Part shown: piece by piece, positions 41,478 to 50,584 of the stretch
Position numbering within the stretch: the stretch's first letter is position 1
Layout: each line of letters begins with the position of its first letter
Assembly: GCF_006007885.1 (NCBI RefSeq)
Contig: NZ_VCRO01000004.1
Location: 186,001 to 250,000 of the forward strand
Length of the DNA: 64,000 nt
From: Alteribacter natronophilus
Lineage (GTDB): Bacteria > Bacillota > Bacilli > Bacillales > Salisediminibacteriaceae
Direction: 5' to 3'
The notes under the pieces: model-generated
The model's database searches: none
What the model was told of the DNA's origin: nothing
What the model saw: only the letters and a program-made list of their open reading frames with translations
Translations under genes and position numbers: made by a program

Positions 41478-42038
41478 TTAGTCCATGTACTCCCACTCAA
41501 GCGACTCATCCTCAGCCAGCCGATCGAGCGTACGCAGATGATCCCGTCCCGGGTCGCGTATGGTATAGGAATAGCTGAAGCACGATTCGCCGGCCGAAAA
41601 TGAAGGGAGTGACTGACCGACTAGGCGGTTATTGATATACACGTAGTACTCGTGATCCTCGTAACAGCGGCTTTCCCTCAGCCGCAGACCCTTAAAGTCT
41701 TCTATTACCTGCCGAATGACCTCCTTATCCTCTATCCGCACCTGGGCGCGAAGGGAGCCATCGTCTTCCGGGTCGAGGTACCTATCCACCCTCATCGATC
41801 TGATATTGTCCGAGTCATCCCAACCATCCGACAGGTGAAGGTCATCAAACGTTGTATTATGCGTCCACAGGTAAAGACCTCCAAACCCCGCAACGATCAC
41901 GGAGACGGCCGTCGCCAGTGCGACCCTGTTATCTATGAACCGCCACAGAATAAACGTAATTCCCAAAACAACCGCCGCAAACGCCACCACCCAGAACAGC
42001 ACCGACAGCATCGCCATTACATAGTCCATCCATACCAC
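41478..42038 (-). CDS. Membrane-anchored hypothetical protein, paralogue 2
   Basis: 186 residues from ATG 42038 or 42029 (GGGGAAG upstream). Two membrane segments (YVMAMLSVLFWVVAFAAVVLGITFIL and ALATAVSVIVAGFGGLYLW), then a soluble part with YLDPEDDGSLRAQVRIEDKEVIRQVIEDFKGLRL. The last about 25 residues are nearly identical to paralogue 1, and the DNA there is almost unchanged, pointing to recent duplication or gene conversion. Role unknown. Confidence 0.65.
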   Translation of the reverse strand: MVWMDYVMAMLSVLFWVVAFAAVVLGITFILWRFIDNRVALATAVSVIVAGFGGLYLWTHNTTFDDLHLSDGWDDSDNIRSMRVDRYLDPEDDGSLRAQVRIEDKEVIRQVIEDFKGLRLRESRCYEDHEYYVYINNRLVGQSLPSFSAGESCFSYSYTIRDPGRDHLRTLDRLAEDESLEWEYMD

Positions 42039-42190
42039 TTCCCCGAATATTCATACATTTTTCCAAGCGTACCAGACTGGCATGAAAAGGTAAACAATTC
42101 CAACCGGGCCTCCAAACCCTCCTCCCGGACAAACCAGGCACTGTTATAGTAGACTCGTAAACAGATCAAACAGCCTGAAAGGACACTCAC

Positions 42191-42928
42191 ATGATTATCG
42201 AACTCATCTTTCTTTTTGCCATTATCCTTGTCGGCGGTTTCGTCCAGGGCGTGAGCGGATTCGGGCTCGGCCTCGTCGTTATGGGCTTTCTGCCGCTTCT
42301 GTTTACCGTTAAGGAAAGCGCGCTCCTCGTGATGGTGCTTTTGCTTACCGCTTCTCTCACCGTGCTCGTGAAAACGTGGCGCCACTTGGAAATCAAAGCG
42401 CTCATCGCCATCGGGGCTGCGGCCCTCATCGGACGAGTCGCCGCCTTTTTTGTGCTCACAAATTACGGGGATCTCGACGTTATGCGACTCTGGCTCGGCA
42501 TCTTTCTCATCACCATGGTTGCCTGGATGTTTTTAAACGGGAGGCGCCGCACGAAGCCCGATGCAGTCCCGGGACCATTCACCACCGCGGCACTCGGCAC
42601 GACCGGCGGCTTTATCGGCGGCGTGTTTGCCGTTGGAGGCCCGTTTTTCGTGTTCTACTTTCTCATGCGCTATAAGGATAAATTCAAGTACAACGCCGGC
42701 ATGCAGGCCATCGTCGTCGTCACGTGTCTCTTTTCCCTCACTCTCCACGGGGCGGGGGGCGACTTTGACGCCGCCTTTACCTATTATGTGGCGGCCGGTA
42801 TCATCGCCACTCTCATCGGTACCAGACTCGGATTCCGCCTGTTTGAAAAACTGAGAAACGACCGGATCCGCACGATCGCCATGGTGCTCGTCTTTTTCGC
42901 CGGTATCAACCTCGTCGTTTTCGGATAA
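42191..42928 (+). CDS. TauE/SafE (TSUP) family membrane transporter
   Basis: 245 residues, about seven to eight membrane helices. Conserved opening LIFLFAIILVGGFVQGVSGFGLGLVVMG and mid-segment TTGGFIGGVFAVGGPFFVFYFL are the two halves of the TSUP motif. The family exports or imports small sulfur-containing or carboxylate anions. Nothing nearby identifies the substrate. Between it and yeaC lie 293 bases with a possible -10 (TATGAT at 43097) but no clear -35. Confidence 0.88.
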   Translation: MIIELIFLFAIILVGGFVQGVSGFGLGLVVMGFLPLLFTVKESALLVMVLLLTASLTVLVKTWRHLEIKALIAIGAAALIGRVAAFFVLTNYGDLDVMRLWLGIFLITMVAWMFLNGRRRTKPDAVPGPFTTAALGTTGGFIGGVFAVGGPFFVFYFLMRYKDKFKYNAGMQAIVVVTCLFSLTLHGAGGDFDAAFTYYVAAGIIATLIGTRLGFRLFEKLRNDRIRTIAMVLVFFAGINLVVFG

Positions 42929-43221
42929 AATAAGATCCCTCCGCCACCTTAAAAACGCACAGCCGGTCAGCCCTTTTACGGGCCTGCCCGGCAGGTGCCA
43001 TCCCGCACTCCCGCCATTCAATTCCCAGCCCTGTCCTCAATTGCAAAATTACTGGAAAACCCGGAGTTTCCGGACGAATTTTTATAAAAGTCATGATATG
43101 ATAGTCATAGATTTGTATGTTTGCACGATGAATTTCGTGAATATTGAAACAGATCGCTCCGGTCCTTTGAAACCGGTGCGTCTAACTGATATGAAACTAT
43201 GAAAGCAGGAGGCAGACACCG

Positions 43222-44196
43222 ATGGAAAAACGTACAGAAGAATCGGCAGTGACACAGCCGTTTGTGGATAAGATCATCAATAACGTGGAAAAAGTGGTAG
43301 TCGGAAAGAGGGAGGAAATTGAACTGAGTCTGATTGCCATGCTGAGCGGCGGGCACGTTCTCCTCGAAGACGTTCCGGGCGTCGGGAAGACGATGATGGT
43401 CAGAGCCATCGCCAAATCCCTGGGCGCTGATTTCAAGCGGATCCAGTTCACACCCGATCTCCTTCCGTCTGACGTGACAGGGGTAAGTGTGTACAACCAG
43501 CAGACGATGGACTTTGTGTTCAGGAAAGGACCGATCATGTCCAACGTGGTGCTGGCAGACGAAATTAACCGGACGTCGCCGAAAACCCAGGCGGCTCTTC
43601 TTGAGGCCCTTGAGGAAGGGAGTGTCACGACAGACGGGGAAACACGTGAGCTGAACAAGCCGTTTTTCGTTATGGCCACCCAGAACCCGATCGAGTACGG
43701 CGGTACCTACCCGCTTCCTGAGGCACAGCTCGACCGCTTCCTTTTTAAATTCAAAATCGGTTATCCGACGAGACACGAGGAGCTGGAAGTACTGAACCGG
43801 GTCGAAAAGCGCCACCCGATTGAGGATCTCGAGGAAGTGCTCACCCTCGAAGAGCTGCTCGGGATGCAGAAGGACGTCCTCGATGTATACGTGGATGAAA
43901 CGGTAAAAACTTACATCATCAGCCTCGTGAATAACACGAGAAAGCACCACGCGGTTTACCTGGGGGCCAGTCCCCGTGCATCGATTGCCCTCATGAAGGC
44001 CGGACAGGCCTACGCGTACATGCAGGGACGGGATTACGTGGTGCCGGATGACATTAAGTACCTTGCCCCGTACGCTCTAAGTCACCGTGTGCTGCTCAGC
44101 AGCGATGCGAAGCTGTCCAACCTCACAAACGACCGGGTGGTAAAAGACATCGTTGCCCAGGTGACGGTTCCTGTAAAAAAGGAAGCATTTAAGTAA
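43222..44196 (+). CDS. yeaC: MoxR-type AAA+ ATPase
   Basis: 324 residues. Walker A LLEDVPGVGKTMMVRAIA, Walker B VVLADEINRTSPKTQAALLEAL, sensor 1 FVMATQNP and the arginine-finger region QLDRFLFK define a MoxR AAA+ protein. MoxR ATPases act as chaperones with a DUF58 partner, here the next gene. Same gene order (MoxR, DUF58, transglutaminase, guaA) as yeaC-yeaD-yebA-guaA of B. subtilis. Confidence 0.93.
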   Translation: MEKRTEESAVTQPFVDKIINNVEKVVVGKREEIELSLIAMLSGGHVLLEDVPGVGKTMMVRAIAKSLGADFKRIQFTPDLLPSDVTGVSVYNQQTMDFVFRKGPIMSNVVLADEINRTSPKTQAALLEALEEGSVTTDGETRELNKPFFVMATQNPIEYGGTYPLPEAQLDRFLFKFKIGYPTRHEELEVLNRVEKRHPIEDLEEVLTLEELLGMQKDVLDVYVDETVKTYIISLVNNTRKHHAVYLGASPRASIALMKAGQAYAYMQGRDYVVPDDIKYLAPYALSHRVLLSSDAKLSNLTNDRVVKDIVAQVTVPVKKEAFK

Positions 44197-45455
44197 TGCC
44201 TGCAATGCGGAAATCGTTTCAGGCAGTGGGGAAGGTGCTGAAAGTCCTTGCCATGATTGCGGTCATCGCAGGCACTTTCAGCTACGCCATGTTTCAGGGC
44301 GGTTTTGTTCCCTGGTTTCTCTTTTACACCGTTTCAGCAATTATCGTCATGATGATTCTGTACCTGGCGGTGCCTCTCGGGGCATTTGAGGTGACCCGTG
44401 AAACAGGACAGCAGGCTGCGGTGGCCGGATCGAAGCTCACGGTGACCGTTACGATCCGCCGGAAATGGCCGTTTCCGTTTCTGTACCTTAACGTCCGCGA
44501 CGACATGGAGGACAGTCTCCGGAAACAGCTCGATATGTCCCCTGAAATTATTTTTTACCCGACCATGAAGAGTGAGCTGAGCTTTCAGTACGCAATTCCA
44601 TCGGCAAAACGGGGGGAGTATCAGTTTCATGGTATTCATCTGGAGACGGCGGACATGTTCGGCCTCTATAAGAAAACGAAAACGGTGGACGCAGCCGATA
44701 AACTGCTCGTTTATCCTTCCTATCATCCGATTGAACGGTGGTCGGCCTATGAGCGCCACGATACGGAAACTCGTCTCAGTGCCTCCGATTTTGTTCAGGA
44801 CGTGACGTCTGTGGCAGGTTCCCGGGAATACGTGCCGGGGGACAAGCTGACGAGCATCGACTGGAAAGTATCGGCCCGTGCAAACAAGCTGATGACCAAG
44901 GAGTTTGAGGAATACATCGGCCAGAATTTTCTCATTGCCTTAAACGGCGTTGTCCAGGACAAGAAGCGGGAAACGGTGGAAGCATTCGAGAAGAGTATTG
45001 AACTCGTAACTTCCATCATTATGTACGCCCATGGACGCCAGCTGCAGTACGGCCTGTGGACGCTGAGCAGGGACTCTTCACAGTTTCCTCTGGACGGTGG
45101 GACGGATCAGCAGCGCCGGCTCGTGTACCACCTGGCAAAACTGAAAGCGGAGACGAAAGGGAGCTTTGAGGCACGTCTTAAGGAAAGCGAAGACCGGATT
45201 CCTGCCGGGGTATCGCTTATTCTTGTTACAACCCGGCTTACAGACGCCTTTCTCGACCGGGTGAACATTCTTCTCAGCCGCAGAGTCCGTGTCTACGTGT
45301 GCCTGCTTGCCGTCGGCGGCGGACAGGATCAGTGGGAAAAACAGCGGTTCCACGAACTGAAGCGCCAGGGTGCTGTCGCCTATGTTATAAGTGACGGCAG
45401 CCTTGATCACGCTGAGACTACGTATAAGGGTGAACGCTATGAAACGATCAGCTGA
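44196..45455 (+). CDS. yeaD: DUF58 protein, MoxR partner
   Basis: 419 residues. Two membrane helices near the N-terminus (about 13-55), then the DUF58 signature DVTSVAGSREYVPGDKLTSIDWKVSARANKLMTKEFEE and a vWA-like C-terminal part. The ATG overlaps the stop of yeaC by one base. DUF58 proteins are surface-linked partners of MoxR ATPases; molecular activity is not known. Confidence 0.92.
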   Translation: MPAMRKSFQAVGKVLKVLAMIAVIAGTFSYAMFQGGFVPWFLFYTVSAIIVMMILYLAVPLGAFEVTRETGQQAAVAGSKLTVTVTIRRKWPFPFLYLNVRDDMEDSLRKQLDMSPEIIFYPTMKSELSFQYAIPSAKRGEYQFHGIHLETADMFGLYKKTKTVDAADKLLVYPSYHPIERWSAYERHDTETRLSASDFVQDVTSVAGSREYVPGDKLTSIDWKVSARANKLMTKEFEEYIGQNFLIALNGVVQDKKRETVEAFEKSIELVTSIIMYAHGRQLQYGLWTLSRDSSQFPLDGGTDQQRRLVYHLAKLKAETKGSFEARLKESEDRIPAGVSLILVTTRLTDAFLDRVNILLSRRVRVYVCLLAVGGGQDQWEKQRFHELKRQGAVAYVISDGSLDHAETTYKGERYETIS

Positions 45456-47721
45456 AAAAACGAAGCATACATTCGTTCACTTTCTCGTGTACGCACTCGG
45501 CTTTCTGCTCGTTTGGGAGTGGCTCAGGCCGATTCCGGTTGTCACGAACACAGGTGACATTGAGGTATTTGTCCTGTTTGCCCTGTTCAGCTTTCTGATG
45601 ATTTTTATGAAAATTCCCCTGTATGTCATGATTCCGCTCCTGTTTGCAGGGAGTATATACGCCATCCACCTCGTGTTCGGGGAGGGCAGCTTTCTGACCA
45701 GGGAAGGGGGCGGTGCGTCAATCCGACTGTTTTTTGAGGATGTGGCGTATAACTTTTCCCTGATTGCCTCGTGGAACCTTGAGGTGCTCACCGATCCGTT
45801 CCGGACGTTGCTTGTGCTTCTGCTGCTTTCACTTGTGGCCTACCTGATCTACTTCTGGATCTTTCACATTAAGCGGATCTTTTTCTTCCTTTTTGCCACC
45901 GTTGTATACGTGGCAGTGCTCGATACATTTACGGCGGTGGATGCGAGCATGGCCATCGTCCGGATCGTTGTAATCGGCTTTTTCCTCGTGAGCCTGCTGC
46001 ACATGCTCTCGGTTCAGGCAAAAGAAAGGAAGATCGGACGCAGGTCCGCCTCGTTTATGTCAACGGCGTGGCTGTACTCCCTCGTTTTTATGATTCTGGC
46101 GGCAACCACCGTCGGCTATGCAGCGCCGAAAATGGAGCCCCAGTGGTCGGATCCGGTGCCGGCATTTGAGCGTTGGGTAACCGGCGAAGGGACAGGCTCC
46201 GGCGGCGGAATCCGCCGTGTCGGATACGGGGATAATGACGAGCGTCTTGGCGGCGGTTTCGTTCAGGACGAAAATCCAGTGTTTTACGCAGAAACAGACC
46301 AGCCGGGCTACTGGCGCGGAGAATCAAAGCACGAATATACCGGCCACGGCTGGGTGTCCGAGCCCGACTATCGTGAATCCGAAACGGTGTACGGCGAGGC
46401 GGTAAACTACCGGATGTATACCGGGGACGTGGAAACGACCGCTCATACGGCCAGCCTGGAAATGGTGGAAGGAGCAGGCTTTCCGAATTTATTTTATCCG
46501 GGACAGATTACGGCTCTGAACACCGATGGGATGACGCTCACGGTAAACGGGGATGCATCGGACGTAACGCCGCAGTTTTATACTGATGTTGTGGGCGGGG
46601 AAGTGACATCCCGGACAGCTGCGGAAGACGACGATATCCGTCTGACCAGCTACAGCGTGGACTACGGGTACCCGTCGTTCGACATATCTTCACTTGAGCT
46701 TGAGGAGCCGCAGGACCCGGACTTTATTACCGGCCGGTTCCTGCAGCTGCCCGATGAGCTGCCGGAGCGTGTGGTGGAGCTTGCAGAGGAAATTACCGAA
46801 GACGCAGACAACCGCTACGAGATGGCTGTTGCCGTCGAGCAGTATTTCAGGCAGAACGACTTCGAGTACGCCACTTCCGGCATTCCTGTTCCGGAAGAGG
46901 GACAGGACTATGTGGATCAGTTCCTGTTTGAGAGCCGGATCGGATACTGTGACAACTATTCCACCTCCATGGCTGTCCTTCTTCGGGCAGTGGACGTGCC
47001 GACCCGCTGGGTAAAGGGATTTACCGACGGGGAGCCGGTTGAAACGCTCGATGACGACAGGCAGCGCTATGAGGTGACCAACGGAAACGCCCACTCGTGG
47101 GTGGAAGTGTACTTCCCGGAAACAGGCTGGGTACCGTTCGAGCCGACCCAGGGCTTTAACAATAACGTTGATTTCACCCAGGAAACAGAAGACGTTGACG
47201 TGAATTCGGAAGATGATCAGGACCAGGCGGACATTGACCGTCCGGACATGCCGCTGGAAGAAGATATGATGGCACCGGATGACAGTGACATCGACGAAGG
47301 CGGTGCCGGAGCCGGCGGAGGAGGGACCGGGACGGGACTGAGTGCCGGAGACTGGCTCTCCCCGAAACCGATTCTGATTTCGATCGTCGCTCTCGTGCTC
47401 GTGATGATTATGTATGAAAAGAAACACCGGATCCTGAACCGTTACTTCCTGTTTCATTACAAGCTGTTCGGAAACGACGCCCGCTTCACGAATGCCTATC
47501 ACCGGGCACTGTGGCTGCTTGATAATGAAGGTATTCCACGTGCTGAAGGGGAGACGCTCCGGGAATACGCCCGCCGGGTGGACCATATTACGGGCACGAT
47601 GGCCATGGGGCGCCTGACCGAGCGCTATGAGCGTATGACTTACGGCGGCAGGGAAGAGGAGCGCAACTGGCGTGAGGACAAAGCTTCATGGGAAGAACTG
47701 GTAAATTCCCTGAAGTTCTGA
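45439..47721 (+). CDS. yebA: TgpA-type membrane transglutaminase-like protein
   Basis: 760 residues from ATG 45439, overlapping yeaD by 17 bases; an upstream start in frame is unlikely. Five to six N-terminal membrane helices (to about 235), an extracytoplasmic region, then the transglutaminase core: Cys in FESRIGYCDNYSTSMAVLLRA, His in NGNAHSWVEVYFPETGW, Asp-equivalent in FEPTQGF. A Gly/Asp-rich linker leads to a last helix at about 638-655 and a cytosolic DUF4129-like tail. Probably modifies or cleaves cell-envelope proteins; substrate unknown. Confidence 0.92.
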   Translation: MKRSAEKTKHTFVHFLVYALGFLLVWEWLRPIPVVTNTGDIEVFVLFALFSFLMIFMKIPLYVMIPLLFAGSIYAIHLVFGEGSFLTREGGGASIRLFFEDVAYNFSLIASWNLEVLTDPFRTLLVLLLLSLVAYLIYFWIFHIKRIFFFLFATVVYVAVLDTFTAVDASMAIVRIVVIGFFLVSLLHMLSVQAKERKIGRRSASFMSTAWLYSLVFMILAATTVGYAAPKMEPQWSDPVPAFERWVTGEGTGSGGGIRRVGYGDNDERLGGGFVQDENPVFYAETDQPGYWRGESKHEYTGHGWVSEPDYRESETVYGEAVNYRMYTGDVETTAHTASLEMVEGAGFPNLFYPGQITALNTDGMTLTVNGDASDVTPQFYTDVVGGEVTSRTAAEDDDIRLTSYSVDYGYPSFDISSLELEEPQDPDFITGRFLQLPDELPERVVELAEEITEDADNRYEMAVAVEQYFRQNDFEYATSGIPVPEEGQDYVDQFLFESRIGYCDNYSTSMAVLLRAVDVPTRWVKGFTDGEPVETLDDDRQRYEVTNGNAHSWVEVYFPETGWVPFEPTQGFNNNVDFTQETEDVDVNSEDDQDQADIDRPDMPLEEDMMAPDDSDIDEGGAGAGGGGTGTGLSAGDWLSPKPILISIVALVLVMIMYEKKHRILNRYFLFHYKLFGNDARFTNAYHRALWLLDNEGIPRAEGETLREYARRVDHITGTMAMGRLTERYERMTYGGREEERNWREDKASWEELVNSLKF

Positions 47722-47725
47722 CCTC

Positions 47726-47754
47726 TTGACCGGGTGAATGTTCACTGTTAAAAT
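47726..47754 (+). promoter_or_regulatory. Sigma-A promoter of the guaA leader
   Basis: TTGACC (47726-47731), 17 bases, TAAAAT (47749-47754), only 5 bases after the yebA stop and 70 bases before the riboswitch. Confidence 0.85.
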
Positions 47755-47821
47755 GAATCCGTTCAAGCGTACGGACAGGTGCCGGCTCTGTGCCGGGCAC
47801 CAGGCATGAAAAATCAGCGCG

Positions 47822-47897
47822 AATCCTTCGTATATCCTCAGGAATAGGGCCTGAGAGTCTCTACCGGGTTGCCGATAACGACCTGACTATGAAGGCA
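47822..47897 (+). ncRNA. Guanine-class purine riboswitch upstream of guaA
   Basis: P1 strands ATCCTTCGTA and TATGAAGGC enclose the two hairpins with the kissing loops (TCAGGAATAGGGCCTGA and CCGGGTTGCCGATAACGACCTG). The specificity base is C (GACTATG), which pairs with guanine. The 3' side of P1 overlaps a terminator stem, so ligand binding should stop transcription. Confidence 0.92.
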
Positions 47898-47926
47898 GAA
47901 TTTCCAGTACCGGAATTCTGCCTTTC
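47888..47926 (+). terminator. Riboswitch-controlled terminator before guaA
   Basis: AAGGCAGAATTCC-like arms: AAGGCAGAATT ... GAATTCTGCCTTTCT, sharing GAAGG with riboswitch P1, the usual off-switch arrangement. Confidence 0.85.
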
Positions 47927-48026
47927 TGTCTTTCCAGGAGTCTCTGGATGGGAAGGGGGAGTTCCGGTTTTTTGTACCCTTTTCGGGTTCAAAATTCGTT
48001 TTCTGTGCGCAGAGATTGAATGCTCC

Positions 48027-48140
48027 GTTAAACGTCATCCGCTCGCTTTCCGCGGCGGTGGCGATGAGCCTCCTCGGCTTTGCCTGCGGGGTCTCATCAG
48101 GCCCCCCACTGCCGCAGGAGTCTCGCTGCTGACGTTTAAC
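48027..48140 (-). repeat. GC-rich dispersed hairpin repeat, copy A4, in the guaA leader
   Basis: Minus-strand A element with perfect 11-base copy-specific arms GTTAAACGTCA and TGACGTTTAAC. Inner stems TGAG/CTCA, GGCGGTGG/CCACTGCC and GGC-AAA-GCC. It is part of the 650 bases between the riboswitch terminator and guaA, which hold only repeats A4 and B3. Confidence 0.9.
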
Positions 48141-48199
48141 TTCGCAAAAGCTGCCCAGGTACCGTTTACTTTTAAATGGATAAAATCCCAGTATAAGAA

Positions 48200-48392
48200 C
48201 GGAGCGGAAGGCGGCGACTCCTGCGGGAAAAGCAACTGGCGAAGACCCTGGAGGGACAAGCGTTTACGTCCTGAGTTCGCGTCGAGCTGCTTCGACGCAG
48301 ACACTTCGAAGCGATTCCGGCAGAGGAAGAAGCACGGCTACTACTCTGCTGGCTGAGGCGTTGCCCGCGGAAAGCGTCCGCCTGGAGCGGAG
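48200..48392 (+). repeat. GC-rich dispersed hairpin repeat, copy B3 with alternative centre
   Basis: Outer ends GGAGCGGAAGGCGGCGACTC and CGCGGAAAGCGTCCGCC match copy B1. The centre 48258-48333 matches the centre of B2 in the ect operon (GCTTCGACGCAGACAC, GGCAGAGGAAGAAGCA). GCGTCGA/TTCGACGC can form a hairpin within it. Confidence 0.87.
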
Positions 48393-48578
48393 AGATATTT
48401 ATTTTAAAAAGACAGACCGTGGTCTGCTGCGCGGTGAAGGTGTGTGCGGGGCCGGGGTTATCTTTATAGATCAGGTGATTTGGACCTGGAGCTTGTTTTC
48501 TTTTGCAAGAAAGCGGGTTTGACCGACCATACTAAGCGGTGAGCGTATGTCGGGAAATTTCATGGTAAAGGTGGATGA

Positions 48579-50120
48579 ATGATGCAGGAAATTAATGAGA
48601 AGGTTATCGTTCTTGATTTCGGGGGGCAGTACAATCAGCTGATTACGCGGCGGATCCGTGATCTTGGTGTGTTCAGTGAGCTTCGTTCCCATAAAATTAC
48701 GGCGGATGAGGTCCGTGAGATCAATCCGGCGGGTATTATTTTTTCCGGTGGTCCGGGGAGCGCGTACGTGGAAGGTGCACCGAGCTGTGATCCGGAGCTG
48801 TTCGAGCTTGGGATTCCGATCCTCGGGATCTGCTACGGTATGCAGCTGATGACGCATCACTTTGAAGGCAAGGTGGAAGCGGCGAATCATCGTGAGTACG
48901 GCAAGGCGATGATTACGGTGGAGAATGAGAACAAGCTGTATGAAGGTCTGCCTGCCGAGCAGAGTGTGTGGATGAGCCACGGGGACAAGGTTATTGCACC
49001 GCCGGCCGGCTTTACTGTGGATGCGACGAACGTATCGTGCCCGGTTGCGGGAATGAGTGATGTGAGCCGTAAGTTCTACGGTGTGCAGTTCCACCCTGAG
49101 GTGCGCAACACGGAGTACGGGAGCGAGCTTCTCAAGAATTTCGTGTACAACATCTGCGAGTGTGAAGGCAGCTGGACGATGGAAAACTTCATCGACATGG
49201 AAGTGGAAAAAGTGCAGAAGGCGGTCGGCGACCGTCAGGTACTGTGTGCACTGAGCGGCGGCGTGGATTCGTCTGTTGTGGCTGCACTCATCCACAAGGC
49301 GATCGGTGATCAGCTTACGTGTATGTTCATCGACCACGGTCTTCTCCGTAAAGGGGAAGCGGAAAGCGTGATGAAGACGTTCACGGAAGGCTTCGATATG
49401 AACGTGATGAAAATCGATGCCCAGGACCGTTTCCTCGGTAAGCTTGCGGGTGTGAGCGATCCTGAAGAGAAGCGTAAGGTTATCGGTAACGAGTTCATCT
49501 ACGTGTTTGAAGAGGAAGCGGGCAAGCTGAAGGACATGGACTTCCTTGCGCAGGGCACGCTTTACACGGATATTATCGAGAGTGGTACGGACACGGCTCA
49601 GACGATCAAGTCGCACCACAACGTAGGCGGTCTGCCTGAGGACATGAAGTTTGACCTGATTGAACCGCTGAACACGCTGTTTAAAGATGAAGTTCGTGAA
49701 GTGGGCTCGGAGCTCGGTCTGCCGGACGAAGTCGTATGGCGCCAGCCGTTCCCTGGACCGGGTCTCGGGATCCGTGTGCTCGGGGAAATTACGGATGAGA
49801 AGCTTGAAATCGTTCGTGAATCAGATGCGATTCTTCGTGAAGAGATTAAGAATGCCGGGCTTGAGCGTGAGATCTGGCAGTACTTCACGGCGCTTCCGGA
49901 TATGCGCAGTGTCGGTGTCATGGGAGATGAGCGTACGTACGACTACACGGTCGGTGTCCGTGCGGTAACGTCGATTGATGGTATGACGTCCGACTGGGCG
50001 CGGATTCCTTACGATGTGCTGGAGAGGATCTCTACGCGGATCGTCAACGAAGTGGCGAACGTAAACCGCGTCGTGTATGACATTACGAGCAAGCCGCCTT
50101 CCACAATTGAGTGGGAGTAA
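48579..50120 (+). CDS. guaA: GMP synthase (glutamine-hydrolysing)
   Basis: 513 residues; start is ATG 48579 or the next ATG at 48582, better spaced from AAAGGTGG. Class I amidotransferase domain (1-200) with Cys in [11 protein letters not shown] and His-x-Glu in [16 protein letters not shown]-pyrophosphatase domain with the P-loop [15 protein letters not shown]-terminal dimer domain ending KPPSTIEWE. It converts XMP to GMP. Controlled by the guanine riboswitch about 680 bases upstream. Confidence 0.98.
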   Translation: MMQEINEKVIVLDFGGQYNQLITRRIRDLGVFSELRSHKITADEVREINPAGIIFSGGPGSAYVEGAPSCDPELFELGIPILGICYGMQLMTHHFEGKVEAANHREYGKAMITVENENKLYEGLPAEQSVWMSHGDKVIAPPAGFTVDATNVSCPVAGMSDVSRKFYGVQFHPEVRNTEYGSELLKNFVYNICECEGSWTMENFIDMEVEKVQKAVGDRQVLCALSGGVDSSVVAALIHKAIGDQLTCMFIDHGLLRKGEAESVMKTFTEGFDMNVMKIDAQDRFLGKLAGVSDPEEKRKVIGNEFIYVFEEEAGKLKDMDFLAQGTLYTDIIESGTDTAQTIKSHHNVGGLPEDMKFDLIEPLNTLFKDEVREVGSELGLPDEVVWRQPFPGPGLGIRVLGEITDEKLEIVRESDAILREEIKNAGLEREIWQYFTALPDMRSVGVMGDERTYDYTVGVRAVTSIDGMTSDWARIPYDVLERISTRIVNEVANVNRVVYDITSKPPSTIEWE

Positions 50121-50143
50121 GGTTTATATAGGTATAAGGTTAT

Positions 50144-50177
50144 TGGGCCGTCCCCTGGTGGGGCGGTCTTTTTTTCA
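50144..50177 (+). terminator. Terminator of guaA
   Basis: GGCCGTCCCC TGGT GGGGCGGTC hairpin followed by TTTTTTTC, 24 bases after the guaA stop. Confidence 0.9.
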
Positions 50178-50184
50178 TTTGGAG

Positions 50185-50235
50185 CAAAACCCGAACATTA
50201 TTAAATATTCCCATATATTTATTCGTATTTTCTAT
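50185..50235 (+). promoter_or_regulatory. PurR boxes upstream of pbuG
   Basis: AAAACCCGAACATTATT at 50186-50202 fits the PurBox consensus (CCGAAC core); a second, inverted and weaker one is ATTTATTCGTATTTTC near 50217-50232. Spacing matches the pair before purE at 57458. Confidence 0.7.
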
Positions 50236-50263
50236 TGCGCCACGTTCGACAATTTGCTACACT
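50235..50263 (+). promoter_or_regulatory. Promoter of pbuG
   Basis: TTGCGC (50235-50240), 17 bases, TACACT (50258-50263), immediately after the PurR boxes and 28 bases before the riboswitch. Confidence 0.65.
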
Positions 50264-50289
50264 GTCAACGTACACCAAAGAGCATACAT

Positions 50290-50366
50290 CAAGTTCGTAT
50301 AATCACGGGGATAAGGCCCGTAAGTCTCTACCAGGTCACCGTAAATGGCCTGACTACGAACGACCG
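50290..50366 (+). ncRNA. Guanine-class purine riboswitch upstream of pbuG
   Basis: P1 strands AAGTTCGTATAATC and GACTACGAACG, with loop regions GGGGATAAGGCCCG and TCACCGTAAATGGCC. Specificity base C in GACTACG, so guanine or hypoxanthine is the expected ligand. A terminator lies about 130 bases downstream. Confidence 0.93.
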
Positions 50367-50493
50367 GACCACAGGAGTGTGTCTGCTGATCGGAGGATCG
50401 GCCGGACACGGGTGTGAGGCAGTTCTGCCGGATATCGGCACTACGCACCGTCCGTTCCCTGTTAAGCCGTCGTACGTAACCATAGAGAACCTG

Positions 50494-50550
50494 CCAGGGC
50501 CTTCCGCAGCGCAAAGCATTTACAGCGCAAAGCGGAACGGCCCTTTTTGC
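50494..50550 (+). terminator. Riboswitch-controlled terminator before pbuG
   Basis: CAGGGCCTTCCGC ... GCGGAACGGCCCTTTTTGC with an internal repeated GCGCAAAGC. Located 35 bases before the pbuG start, consistent with a transcription off-switch. Confidence 0.85.
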
Positions 50551-50584
50551 GTGTACAGAAAGTACGAAGGGGAGAGGTTACAGC

